DNA of 64,000 nucleotides. Origin: Desmonostoc muscorum FACHB-395. Lineage in GTDB: Bacteria; Cyanobacteriota; Cyanobacteriia; Cyanobacteriales; Nostocaceae. The stretch is from positions 1 to 64,000 of the forward strand of contig NZ_JACJSF010000040.1 in assembly GCF_014698035.1 (NCBI RefSeq). Direction: 5' to 3'. Both the position numbers and the translations under genes were made by a program. The first letter of the stretch is position 1. Each line of letters opens with the position of its first letter. The notes below the pieces were generated by a model. It saw only the letters and a list, made by a program, of their open reading frames with translations, searched no databases and was not told where the DNA came from. Of the stretch, positions 33,080 through 41,711 are shown in pieces.

Positions 33080-34687
33080 TTAATAACCATTCATCACTTC
33101 TAGCAGTTCGCTAGGTTGGTGAATCAAATAATCTGGATTTTGTTTAGCTAATACTTCCGATGAATTAAAGCCCCAAGCTACTGCGATTACTTGGATATTT
33201 GCTTTCTTTGATGCTTCTATATCTCTGGTTTCATCACCGACATAAATAACTTCTTGGGGTTTGAGTTGCTTTTGCCTCAATACATTATTGATTATGGTTG
33301 TTTTGCCAAAAATTGTAATTCCTGAGTAGATGAAATCAAACAGATGATTTAAATCATTGATTGTGAGAAATTGGGTAACGTTATCTTTAGAATTAGAAGT
33401 GATAATACCCAGTTTATATCCTTGATTTTGCAGTTCTATTAATGCTTCTTTAATTCCCGGAATTGGTTTTAATTCGGGAATTTTGTCTTTTAATTCCCCT
33501 TTAACTTTTTTAACTAAAAAAGGTATTTTAAATAGAGAAACTCCTGAGTACTTAATAATTTCCCTAGATGTTAAGTTTTTAAGGAGGGCTAATTGCTCTG
33601 GGCTGATGTGTCTATAACCAAAGTCTACAGCTAGACGATTGGCAATACTTACAAGGGCATCTACTGTATCAGCAATTGTGCCATCAAAATCAAAAATAAT
33701 TACTTTCGGGGTCATTATTTGCCTGGATGCGTCAAGATTAGCTAGGGCGTTGCGTCGTAACATTTCTGGCTTAATCCGCCGCAAGGCAGATGCTGGAAAT
33801 CGTTTATCCCACTCCTGGTCTGAGATTTGGGCTAATTCTAGCAGTTTGGGAGCAATATTCCCAGGATAAGGCTGAAACTCTGGAATATCAGTTGCTTGGG
33901 CAAAACGTTGATTCCAAGGACAAACGTCTTGACAAATATCACAACCAGCAACCCAGCCTTGTAAATGAGGTGCGATCGCCTCTGGTAATTCCTTGTCCCG
34001 ATTTTCAATTGTATGATAAGCGATGCAGCGATTAGCATCCACAACAAAAGGCTGAGTAATTGCACCTGTAGGACAAGCCTGAAGACAACGAGTACAGCTA
34101 CCGCAGTGTTCTGTATGCGGGCGATCGCTCTCTAGCTCCAAATTGGTTAACACTTCTCCCAAAAATACCCAAGAGCCATATTCTCGTGTAATCACATTAC
34201 CATTCTTGGCAATCCAACCAATTCCGGCAAGTTGAGCCAATACTTTATCTTGTACTGGGCCAGTGTCTGCATAATAACGAACTCTTACACTTTCATCTAG
34301 TGATTCCAGCCATGTAGATAGCTGCTTGAGTTTTTTATGCATCACCTTGTGATAATCTCTTCCCCAACCATAACGGGAAATTTTGGCATATTCTTCGCCT
34401 TCTCCTGACGGAGACGCTCCGCGAACGGGACGTTGATGTGGTGTGTAGTAATTGAGCGCCACACACACTAGCGATCGCGCTTCTGGCATCACTAAGCGGA
34501 TATTTTGACGTTTTGGGTTAGCCATCCATTCCATATCGGCGTGATAACCCAGTTCAATCCATGCTTGTAACCTCTGCGCTTCTGTGGCATCTATGCTATC
34601 TACAGCAGCAATTCCAACTTTGTGAAAGCCCAACTCGCTGGCTTTTTCTTTCACCACACTACTGCTTGTTACGGAATACTGACTCAT
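33080..34687 (-). CDS. queG: Epoxyqueuosine reductase QueG fused to a HAD-superfamily hydrolase
   Basis: This single 535-aa ORF carries two enzymes. Residues 1-324 are QueG, the cobalamin- and Fe-S-dependent reductase for the last step of queuosine synthesis in tRNA wobble position 34: LGFHKVGIA, YYADTGPVQDKVLA, then two cluster motifs HCGSCTRCLQACPTGAI and GCDICQDVCPWN. From residue 325 (an internal Met) a complete HAD hydrolase follows (FDFDGTIADT, IITSNSKDN, YVGDETRDIEA), like PGP or Gph phosphatases. No stop or frameshift separates them. Near residues 84-96 a palindromic repeat encodes VRGASPSGEG inside QueG. Start at ATG 34687, because the longer start is a TTG. The HAD part could also be translated from its own ATG (33715). 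Confidence 0.88.
   Translation of the reverse strand: MSQYSVTSSSVVKEKASELGFHKVGIAAVDSIDATEAQRLQAWIELGYHADMEWMANPKRQNIRLVMPEARSLVCVALNYYTPHQRPVRGASPSGEGEEYAKISRYGWGRDYHKVMHKKLKQLSTWLESLDESVRVRYYADTGPVQDKVLAQLAGIGWIAKNGNVITREYGSWVFLGEVLTNLELESDRPHTEHCGSCTRCLQACPTGAITQPFVVDANRCIAYHTIENRDKELPEAIAPHLQGWVAGCDICQDVCPWNQRFAQATDIPEFQPYPGNIAPKLLELAQISDQEWDKRFPASALRRIKPEMLRRNALANLDASRQIMTPKVIIFDFDGTIADTVDALVSIANRLAVDFGYRHISPEQLALLKNLTSREIIKYSGVSLFKIPFLVKKVKGELKDKIPELKPIPGIKEALIELQNQGYKLGIITSNSKDNVTQFLTINDLNHLFDFIYSGITIFGKTTIINNVLRQKQLKPQEVIYVGDETRDIEASKKANIQVIAVAWGFNSSEVLAKQNPDYLIHQPSELLEVMNGY
34399..34433. repeat. Palindromic repeat inserted in the QueG reading frame
   Basis: The minus strand reads CCCGTTCGCGGAGCGTCTCC then GTCAGGAGAAGG. 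The same 31-32 nt, with one mismatch (C for G), occurs at 51607-51638 in a non-coding element. It is read in frame as PVRGASPSGEG. Confidence 0.75.
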
Positions 34688-34995
34688 TTTTTTATTTGGA
34701 TTTTGCCTAAATAAAGGCAAATAAATTATACATTACCTAGTCAATACCTTTAATGAATATTTGTTACTTTTCCTACATATCAATTTTATCGAGAAAGGAA
34801 GAAGGCAAGAGGGTAGTATTCCTCCTGCCTCCTGCAATTTTTGCAACACCAATGTAGAGACATTCCATTGCAACATCTCAACTTCCATCGTGAGGAAGAT
34901 TTAGCAATATGTAGCAATCTATCTCAAAAGCAGCTTTCTTTTGAGCGGTTTTTGTATTGAAATGAATATTCAGTTAGCATAATACAGAGAATTTT
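34688..34995. other. Divergent spacer QueG-HAD / CTDH
   Basis: The 308-bp spacer contains a GTAGAGACATT unit related to the hairpin at 33004-33032 and a Pur/Pyr-mixed CTCCTGCCTCCTGC run. The CTDH promoter should be in its last 100 bp; no known operator is recognised. Confidence 0.4.
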
Positions 34996-35427
34996 ATGAC
35001 TTCTGCTGAATTTATATCCCCAGCGCAGTTGAAAGAAGAATTCCAGATTGAGGGAATTACAGAAACAAGCGTACTGCGTTATTTTCAAACCTTAAATGCC
35101 GGAGAATTTGAGGCAACTGCTGCCTTATTTGTGGCAGATGGTGTGATGCGTCCACCCTTTGAATCTGATATTGTGGGGACAGATGCGATCGCAGCCTACT
35201 TAAAACAAGAAGGCCAAAACGTTAAAGCTTACCCAAACACGGCAATCGCCGAGACTTTAGAAACCGGTGAGATTCAAATTCAGGTAGCAGGCAAAGCCCA
35301 AACTTCCTGGTGTAGTGTGAATGTCTTGTGGCTATTTATCCTCAACCAACAACGGCAAATTTTCTATACTAGAATCAAACTTTTAGCTTCTCCCCAAGAG
35401 TTACTTTCTTTACGTCGTGAAAAGTAG
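34996..35427 (+). CDS. OCP C-terminal-domain homolog (CTDH), carotenoid carrier
   Basis: This 143-aa NTF2-like protein matches the C-terminal half of OCP. The two residues that hydrogen-bond the carotenoid keto group are kept: Tyr29 (VLRYFQ) and the Trp in NVLWLFIL. QTSWCS at 102-107 corresponds to QTPWFG in the OCP of this window. Cys106 lies where a regulatory Cys has been described for Nostoc CTDH dimers. CTDHs take carotenoid from membranes and hand it to HCP proteins. An HCP gene is 2.6 kb away, and a full OCP gene is 13.5 kb downstream. The N-terminal 20 residues form an extra helix. Confidence 0.88.
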   Translation: MTSAEFISPAQLKEEFQIEGITETSVLRYFQTLNAGEFEATAALFVADGVMRPPFESDIVGTDAIAAYLKQEGQNVKAYPNTAIAETLETGEIQIQVAGKAQTSWCSVNVLWLFILNQQRQIFYTRIKLLASPQELLSLRREK

Positions 35428-35511
35428 TAAATAAGTATAATTGTTGAGTAAATGTTTGATATTACCCAAAACAAAATCTAGGCATCAAAAATTCCTATAA
35501 ATAACTTTTGT

Positions 35512-35937
35512 CTATTTGACTAATTCGGGTAAAGTAGCTTGTAACTTGAGACAGTTTGCACCATCAATCTGCAACTCATAGTCTACTTTATCCATCAGAC
35601 GATTCATAATCAGCCAACCATAACCACCTTCTTGTTTTTCCAGAGGGTTGGGTGCGTAGTAGTTAGACATATCAAAGCCTTCGCCGTAGTCCCAAACTTC
35701 TAAGGCCAGATCCCGGTCTTTCACTTCCAAACGCAGTAATATTGGTAAATTTGGTTTGTCCTTGTGGGCATGACGGACTGCATTTGAGTAAGCTTCCACC
35801 AAAGCCAATCTCAAACGACTTGATTGCCGTGACCAATCCACAGATTCTCCTAGCTGAATTTTCAAACATCCCAGTAACCAGTTTTCGACAATATTCAGAA
35901 AATTCAAGTCACTTGGTACATGAAGCTCACTTTTCAT
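35512..35937 (-). CDS. Anti-sigma-factor-like histidine-kinase-type ATPase (RsbW/SpoIIAB family)
   Basis: This 141-aa GHKL ATPase domain has the N-box RLALVEAYSNAVRHAH (Glu and Asn that hold Mg-ATP), the G1 box VWDYGEGFD and a G2 box GGYGWLIMNRLMD. There is no DHp domain, so it is a Ser/Thr kinase of the partner-switch type rather than a sensor kinase. The upstream PP2C phosphatase gene ends with TAA at 35941-35943 directly before GTGATG, so the two are translationally coupled. It probably phosphorylates an STAS-domain antagonist whose gene is not in view. The ATG at 35937 is preferred to the GTG before it. Confidence 0.85.
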   Translation of the reverse strand: MKSELHVPSDLNFLNIVENWLLGCLKIQLGESVDWSRQSSRLRLALVEAYSNAVRHAHKDKPNLPILLRLEVKDRDLALEVWDYGEGFDMSNYYAPNPLEKQEGGYGWLIMNRLMDKVDYELQIDGANCLKLQATLPELVK

Positions 35938-35940
35938 CAC

Positions 35941-37614
35941 TTATAAAATCTCCAGTGAAAGTATAGTTTGATCGTCTTCTTGAATGTGGTTATCTGCCTG
36001 GATGCGAGCTAGTAAATGGTTGAGAGAAAGTGGTTGTTCTTCTTGTTGTAACAGTTGCCAAAGACCATCTTGGTTCAGCATAGAACGGTTCACTGCCTCA
36101 GCACTAGACCCGTTTTTTACTGTTAAATCAGAATCATTTGAGATCGTTGCTTCTGTAATACCATCACTGGCGAGTAACAATGTGTCTCCAGTAGCGAGAA
36201 CCAAACGACCAGACTGTGCCTGCCACTTGGGTAAGATTCCCAAAGGAACACTGCGGACTTTCAGGTAATTAGGATTGTCGCCTAAAGCGTCTTGGCGTGA
36301 CCATAACAGTGGATAAATATGACCGGCATTCGTGTAGACGAGTTCCTTAGTACTAGGGGTATAACAGGCTAACACAAGAGTAATGAAATAATTGTTGCTA
36401 ATTAAATCTTCACTCAGAGCATGATTGAGGTTTTGCATAACCACATTCGGCTCGGCTGGTGTTTCTTGAGATAATTCCCGGCGTAAAACTGAAATAATAC
36501 TAGCCATAAATAAAGCAGCTGGGACACCCTTACCAGAGACATCACCTACTGCTAACCACAAGTCCCCTTTGGGATGAACAAAGACTTCAAAGAAATCGCC
36601 TCCTACTTCCCGCGCCGGGTAGCAGCAGGCTTGCACTTTTACACCCTTGATATCAGGTAAACTTTGGCGTAGCAAATTGTATTGAATTTGCCGAGCCACC
36701 TCCAACTCATTATGAATCTGCTGTTGCTTTTCTTGGAGACGCTGGTAAAGTTTTGCTTGAGAGAGAGCTAAGGCTGCTTGTTCGGCAACACCTGCAATTA
36801 GTTGGATGTCTTCGTCTTGCCAGGGGCGATCGCGTCCCCATTGGTGGAGAGCCAGCACAGCCAACAAATGCTGCTGGTAGCTAAGTGGCACAACCAAATG
36901 GTGACAGGGGTTGCCCTCGTATATTTCTTGAGTGAGTTGATAATGACGAGTTTCCAGCACTTTTTCAATTAAAATACTGGGGTCGAAGAAGCAATCTAAT
37001 GCATTGGATTTAGGATCGTAGTATGAAAACTCATCTTGTATCAGGCGATCGCCTTCTACTGGTCTGAGCAAGCAACTGCTAGCGTCAAATGTTTGTCCAA
37101 TGGTTGCGACAATTTTTTGCAGCATACTGTCGTAGTCTAAAGACTCACGAATGGCGGTTGTTACGGCATTAAACAATGATTCTCGCCGTAGGGCCCGACG
37201 CAACTCTTGGGTGCGCTTCTTGACTACACGATATGTATCAGTCGCTTGCTCAACTAATGCCCTGAGTTTATCTGGATTCCACGGTTTGGTAATATACTTG
37301 AATACCTGACCGGAGTTAATGGCATCCACTAAATCTTCGACATCAGTAAAACCAGTTAACAAAATCCGGATCGTGTCAGGAAAGCGCTCTACTGTCCGAC
37401 TAAAAAATTCGGTTCCATTCATTTCTGGCATTCTTTGGTCAGAAATAATCACCGCCATTTCGCCAAATTGATCCAAGATTTCCAGAGCGCCAAAGGCATG
37501 ATTGGCTTTATATACTTGAAAATCTCGTCTAAAAGTGCGGTAGAGTAAATCTAGGTTGTCTGGCTCATCATCTACCACCATGAGCTTAAGTTTTTCGACC
37601 CCTGTCTCAGCCAT
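35941..37614 (-). CDS. Response regulator-GAF-PP2C (SpoIIE-type) phosphatase
   Basis: This 557-aa protein has three parts. A receiver domain at 5-125 contains LMVVDDEPDN, phosphoacceptor Asp in IISDQRMPEMNG and ITKPW. A GAF domain spans about 150-300. A short coiled coil leads to a SpoIIE/RsbU PP2C phosphatase at ~320-540 (AREVGGDFFEVF, AVGDVSGKGVPAALFM, LLASDGITEA) with the metal-binding Asp residues. Phosphorylation should switch the phosphatase, which would dephosphorylate the STAS antagonist controlled by the downstream RsbW-like kinase. I begin at ATG 37614; an in-frame TTG at 37701 adds 29 residues without family support. Middle gene of a likely three-gene operon. Confidence 0.9.
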   Translation of the reverse strand: MAETGVEKLKLMVVDDEPDNLDLLYRTFRRDFQVYKANHAFGALEILDQFGEMAVIISDQRMPEMNGTEFFSRTVERFPDTIRILLTGFTDVEDLVDAINSGQVFKYITKPWNPDKLRALVEQATDTYRVVKKRTQELRRALRRESLFNAVTTAIRESLDYDSMLQKIVATIGQTFDASSCLLRPVEGDRLIQDEFSYYDPKSNALDCFFDPSILIEKVLETRHYQLTQEIYEGNPCHHLVVPLSYQQHLLAVLALHQWGRDRPWQDEDIQLIAGVAEQAALALSQAKLYQRLQEKQQQIHNELEVARQIQYNLLRQSLPDIKGVKVQACCYPAREVGGDFFEVFVHPKGDLWLAVGDVSGKGVPAALFMASIISVLRRELSQETPAEPNVVMQNLNHALSEDLISNNYFITLVLACYTPSTKELVYTNAGHIYPLLWSRQDALGDNPNYLKVRSVPLGILPKWQAQSGRLVLATGDTLLLASDGITEATISNDSDLTVKNGSSAEAVNRSMLNQDGLWQLLQQEEQPLSLNHLLARIQADNHIQEDDQTILSLEIL

Positions 37615-37778
37615 ATTTGACTTTACTTTTGAGATGTTTGAATGGCGATATAGTGTGATGTTTATCCCACATAATAAATCACAGAAAATCAGAGAAGCCA
37701 TTCACTTTGAAAATATCACTTTCTCAAAGTTATGAGTTTCCCTTGATCGTTTTCAATTGCTCCACATCAAAATTACCT

Positions 37779-38498
37779 TTACCCAACTAAACCAGAACGC
37801 AGGGCGCGGACTGCTGCTTGGGTACGGTCATCGGCACATAGCTTATTCAAAATATTGCGAACGTGAGTTTTAACAGTCCCAACAGTGATGTAAAGTCTTT
37901 CCGCAATTAGTGCATTACTACAACCTTCGACAATCAACTGTAGCACTTCTAATTCCCTTTCTGTCAGGGTGTAAGGTTGAATTCCTTCCAGATTCTCGAC
38001 ATAATCAGGGTTAGAGGCAATAGTCTTAGCATCTACAAAAGCCGATTCCAACTTTTGAGGATTTTGTTGTGCTTGTTGTAATACAATTCGAGCGATCGCT
38101 GGATCGATCCAGGCGTTGCCATTGTAAGTTACTCTCACTGCTTCCAGCAAATTATCAAATTTGATATCTTTCATACAGTAAGAGTCTGCACCAGCAGCAA
38201 AAGCCGCCAACACAGCTTCTTTGTTATCCCGCAGCGTCAAAATTAACACTTTTGTGGCTAGCTGCTGCCCATTTGCAGTAGATTTTACCTCCCGTGTTAG
38301 TTCAATACCATCTTTATCTGGTAAACCAATATCTACGATCGCAATATCAGGTTGTACCATTTTTAACATTTTTAACCCCTCGGCAGCATTGGCAGCTTCA
38401 CCTACAACTTCAATTTCATCCTTTTGGATGAGCGCTGTCCGAATACCCACGCGAGTGAGGTCATGATCTTCAATTAAAGCAATACGAATTTTACTCAT
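37779..38498 (-). CDS. NarL/FixJ-family response regulator
   Basis: This 239-aa DNA-binding regulator has a receiver domain at 1-125 (IALIEDHDLTR, phosphoacceptor Asp in IVDIGLPDKDG, LTLRDN, conserved Lys in YCMKDIKFD) and a LuxR-type helix-turn-helix at ~170-235 (LTERELEVLQLIVEG, TVGTVKTHVRNIL). The linker is longer than usual. It is the first gene of a probable operon with the PP2C phosphatase and the anti-sigma-like kinase, so it may share their signal. No cognate histidine kinase is adjacent; the phosphate donor is unknown. ATG at 38498 is used instead of TTG at 38504. Confidence 0.9.
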   Translation of the reverse strand: MSKIRIALIEDHDLTRVGIRTALIQKDEIEVVGEAANAAEGLKMLKMVQPDIAIVDIGLPDKDGIELTREVKSTANGQQLATKVLILTLRDNKEAVLAAFAAGADSYCMKDIKFDNLLEAVRVTYNGNAWIDPAIARIVLQQAQQNPQKLESAFVDAKTIASNPDYVENLEGIQPYTLTERELEVLQLIVEGCSNALIAERLYITVGTVKTHVRNILNKLCADDRTQAAVRALRSGLVG

Positions 38499-38872
38499 AG
38501 CCAACTTCAGCCCGTTACACTACCTTAACCATAAAGTCGAGTTTCGTGACATACTCCCACACTAACTGTAAGCAGTATAGTAGGAGCTTCTGTTCCCGGA
38601 ACCAGAGTTGCGAGTTGAGCTTTTTTATACTGGGTTAATATTACACTTTCACAATAAAGTTTGCACTGATCCAGCCCAAGTACAAGCGCTCTGAGAAATC
38701 CCCACTTTCAAAATCGCAGGCTTGTAGAGCCAATTTTTAAAATGGGCAGTATGTCAAGCTTTCTATTGTTCCAAGGCACTGGGGATCTTTCCTGCCTAAG
38801 TTCTAATATAAAAAAATTTGATAAACTTAACATTCAAGTAAATCTGGCGTGAGGGTTACTCAAGAATAGGCT
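38499..38872. other. Divergent spacer, response regulator / WecB-type gene
   Basis: This 374-bp region should hold both promoters. I see no repeat family member and no recognisable operator or RNA. Confidence 0.4.
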
Positions 38873-39628
38873 ATGTCTAAAGGCAATCAAGCATTTTCAG
38901 TATTGGGAATACCAGTTCATGTGATGGCTAACTATCCAGGCTGGTTGTTAGAAAGCCTAGAACAAGGCAGAGGAATTCATGTAGTAACGCTCAATGCAGA
39001 AATGACTATGCAGGCAGAGCAGAATGAATTACTCGCTCAGATAATTAAAAATGCTGAACTAGTTATTCCAGATGGAGCCGGGGTTGTTCTGTATTTACGG
39101 TTATTATTATGGCAAAAAGTGCAGCGTTTTCCGGGAATTGAATTAGCAGAAAAACTTTTGCAAGAACTTGGACAACAGAAGACAGAGGCAAAGGTGTTTT
39201 TTTATGGAGCAGCACCTGGGGTGGCCTCAACGGCTGCAGATTTTTGGCAGCAGCAAATTCCAGATTTGAATATAGTAGGCACTCACTCAGGCTACCATTC
39301 TCCAGAAGAAGAAGCGCAATTGCAACAAACTCTTGCTCAATTGCAACCACAAGTGATTTTTGTCGGTTTGGGAGTGCCACGTCAAGAGTTATGGATTGCC
39401 GAAAACCGCCATTTGTGTCCTCAAGCAATTTGGATTGGCGTTGGTGGTAGTTTTGATATTTGGTCGGGAACTAAAACCCGCGCTCCCGCCTGGTTAGCAA
39501 ATAATAATTTGGAATGGTTATATCGGCTGTATCAAGAACCTTGGCGTTGGCGGCGAATGTTGGCTTTGCCAGCCTTTGCTGTAAAGGCTTTTGTTTATCG
39601 TTTGACAGCGAAAGATGCAATTAGTTAA
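38873..39628 (+). CDS. WecB/TagA/CpsF family glycosyltransferase
   Basis: This 251-aa GT26 enzyme belongs to the group that adds N-acetylmannosaminuronic acid or ManNAc to a polyprenyl-linked sugar in teichoic acid, enterobacterial common antigen or capsule synthesis. Motifs include TLNAEMTMQAEQN, PDGAGVVLYLRLL (catalytic Asp), FFYGAAPGVASTAA, FVGLGVPRQELWI and the C-terminal GVGGSFDIWSG plus RAPAWLANNNLEWLYRLYQEPWRWRRM. Its amphipathic C-terminus attaches it to the membrane. It sits just before ftsE; copy B of a dispersed repeat separates them. The sugar is not deducible. Confidence 0.9.
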   Translation: MSKGNQAFSVLGIPVHVMANYPGWLLESLEQGRGIHVVTLNAEMTMQAEQNELLAQIIKNAELVIPDGAGVVLYLRLLLWQKVQRFPGIELAEKLLQELGQQKTEAKVFFYGAAPGVASTAADFWQQQIPDLNIVGTHSGYHSPEEEAQLQQTLAQLQPQVIFVGLGVPRQELWIAENRHLCPQAIWIGVGGSFDIWSGTKTRAPAWLANNNLEWLYRLYQEPWRWRRMLALPAFAVKAFVYRLTAKDAIS

Positions 39629-39742
39629 GTAGGTTGGCGCAATTAAAGCTAAGAGGTAAGAACTGTCATTTGTCCTTTGTCATTGGTGATTAGTAAGGGC
39701 TTTGCGTAACATAACTTTGTTTCTTTCTACAAACTTACTTGG
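39629..39742. repeat. Dispersed ~120-bp element, copy B
   Basis: Begins GTAGGTTGGCGCAATTAAAG immediately after the WecB-type stop, contains CTGTCATTTGTCCTTTGTC and ends near CAAACTTACTTGG. It matches copies at 15304-15432 and 63092-63212. The rest of the spacer before ftsE includes a CCCAGG...CCTGGG hairpin (39847-39862). Confidence 0.7.
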
Positions 39743-39938
39743 TTAAGAGTTTTGCTAGTAGTAGCGGGGCGTTTAGCCCGTGTTATTACTTAGTTAATAC
39801 TGAAGTCTTCAAAAAATTTTAAATTTTCTTTATTGAATTTTAAATTCCCAGGCAAAACCTGGGAATCCTTATTTTGATAGGCAATGTCACATCTAAGTCG
39901 GCAAATTGTTTAGTTGTGGTTATGAGGAAAATTTAACA

Positions 39939-40685
39939 ATGCCAGTATTAACAACTCAAGTTAAAACAGATAAATCCGTTCAGAGAGAGGACTCTGCAAC
40001 TCAACAGCATGGTAGTAATACTACTGCAAAGGTGACATTGCAATCTGTGAGCAAGACTTATGCTAACGGCACTCACGCCTTATTGAATGCGAACCTTGAG
40101 GTAAAAAAGGGAGAATTTCTGTTTATCACCGGGCCAAGTGGTTCTGGTAAATCAACGCTCTTGAAACTGTTGTATGGCCAGGAGTTGCCTACAGAGGGAG
40201 AAGTAATTGTTGATGAGTGTAATATAGCGGGTTTACGGGGCGATCGCTTGTCATTATTCCGGCGACGGATTGGCATTGTGTTTCAAGACTACAAACTGAT
40301 TAGCCAACGAACAGTAGCAGAAAATGTGACTTTTGTGCTGCAAGCTCAAGGGTATACCCGTAAAGAAATTCAACGACGTTTAGAACCAACTTTAAAGCTG
40401 GTAGGTTTGCTCAGTAAAGCTGATTGCTTCCCAGATCAACTATCTGGGGGAGAGCAACAACGGGTGAGTATTGCCCGTGCGATCGTTGGTACACCACCAC
40501 TACTGTTAGCAGACGAGCCTACTGGAAATCTCGATCCTGATAATTCCTGGCAAGTAATCCAGATTCTCCAGAAGTTAAATTCCTTTGGAGCTACGGTAAT
40601 TGTTACCACCCATGATGAACAATTGGTACGGCGGTGCAATCATTCGGTAGTGCAAGTTATTAATGGACAGTTGTCTCGAAAATAG
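39939..40685 (+). CDS. ftsE: Cell-division ATP-binding protein FtsE
   Basis: This 248-aa ABC ATPase has Walker A GPSGSGKST, LSGGEQQRVSIARA and LLADEPTGNLDPD, plus the FtsE-type segment VFQDYKLISQRTVAENVTFVL. FtsE with the permease FtsX controls cell-wall hydrolases at the septum. The first 30 residues are polar and precede the fold. The ATG at 39939 has GAGGAAAA upstream and is favoured over ATG 39906. ftsX is not adjacent, as is common in cyanobacteria. A hairpin made of heptad repeats follows the stop and is shared with the convergent gene. Confidence 0.88.
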   Translation: MPVLTTQVKTDKSVQREDSATQQHGSNTTAKVTLQSVSKTYANGTHALLNANLEVKKGEFLFITGPSGSGKSTLLKLLYGQELPTEGEVIVDECNIAGLRGDRLSLFRRRIGIVFQDYKLISQRTVAENVTFVLQAQGYTRKEIQRRLEPTLKLVGLLSKADCFPDQLSGGEQQRVSIARAIVGTPPLLLADEPTGNLDPDNSWQVIQILQKLNSFGATVIVTTHDEQLVRRCNHSVVQVINGQLSRK

Positions 40686-40736
40686 TTATTTGTCATTAGT
40701 CATTTGCAAAGGACAAAGGACAAATGACAAATAACT
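40684..40736. terminator. Heptad-repeat hairpin between convergent genes
   Basis: AGTTATTTGTCATT (40684-40697) pairs with AATGACAAATAACT (40723-40736); the loop is made of CAAAGGA heptads. It overlaps both stop codons, so the repeat has been adopted as a two-way terminator. Confidence 0.65.
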
Positions 40737-41532
40737 AATAAACGTGATGCTTGACTTTTGCTGATATGGGTACAAAAGGTGCTGCTGTTTTAGGGGATAG
40801 CACTTGTAGGCGATGGTCTCCGACCGGCTGGAGGCGATCGCAAGCTTGTAAACTCTTAAAAGCTGCCTCTCGGATTGCAACTTCTTCCTCTCGACTGAGT
40901 AAGAGTTGCAAGCATTCAGCAATTTCTTGCTGTACTGAAGAATCAACTCGCTGACGGCTGATGAATTTAGTTAGTTGACGTAAGGCAATCAACCGTTTCA
41001 ATGGATCTTTGTCTGTTAAGTTGACCAACAACCGATCAAGGTAGTCTTCTTCTCGATTTTCATAGAAGTTGACAATTTGCCAGACTAATAAAATCAAAGT
41101 TAACAGGGTTCCCACGCCTTGGATAATAGCACCGGCTGCAATCCAGGAACTGTGAGAGTCAACCCAAATTGCAGCGGCCATATAAGTGCTGACAGTAGCA
41201 AGACCACCACTAATGACCGCTAAGACTAATCGACGATTTGAACTGTTTAAGAATTTACGTATCTTAGACCAGTGCAATTGCCAGTCCCACTTCTGCATTG
41301 AGTAAACTAATACCATTACCCCAATGCCCATTAAGAGAGCCAATAGCAGCATCCAGTTCCACAACAACATAGCAACAACGATTGTCAGGAACCCAAGAAA
41401 GCCTCCAGGCCCAGAGAAACGCTGAAATGTTTGCTGCTTTGTAGCTCCTTTTGTCTTGAACAATGGATGCGACCAGCTCCAGTTGGGGATCTGGTTGATC
41501 AATTGCTGCCAAGAAGACGAAGCCTGTGCCAC
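40735..41532 (-). CDS. Membrane protein with C-terminal armadillo/HEAT-like helices
   Basis: This 265-aa protein has four hydrophobic helices: two at about 45-85 (FLGFLTIVVAMLLWNWMLLL...) and two at about 101-150 (LVLAVISGGLATVSTYMAAAI, GAIIQGVGTLLTLILLVWQIV). A soluble all-helical tail (160-250) resembles one or two HEAT/armadillo repeats (DPLKRLIALRQLTKFI, EEVAIREAAFKSLQAC). Similar proteins are conserved in cyanobacteria without a known role. The start is GTG at 41532, the only suitable one. It faces ftsE tail to tail. Confidence 0.75.
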   Translation of the reverse strand: MAQASSSWQQLINQIPNWSWSHPLFKTKGATKQQTFQRFSGPGGFLGFLTIVVAMLLWNWMLLLALLMGIGVMVLVYSMQKWDWQLHWSKIRKFLNSSNRRLVLAVISGGLATVSTYMAAAIWVDSHSSWIAAGAIIQGVGTLLTLILLVWQIVNFYENREEDYLDRLLVNLTDKDPLKRLIALRQLTKFISRQRVDSSVQQEIAECLQLLLSREEEVAIREAAFKSLQACDRLQPVGDHRLQVLSPKTAAPFVPISAKVKHHVY

Positions 41533-41711
41533 AGTGTTTACCTACTTGATTACGAAATTACCTATTGTATAAGTTTTACTAGGGAATGAAGAAAAGGTGA
41601 AGACCCAAACCACAAGATGCCTGCTTTGCATCGACGGATAGTAGACTAGTACAGCACGGCGGAAATAAAGATACCATTTTAGATGGCTCAGAGCAAGGGC
41701 ATAAAGGCTTT

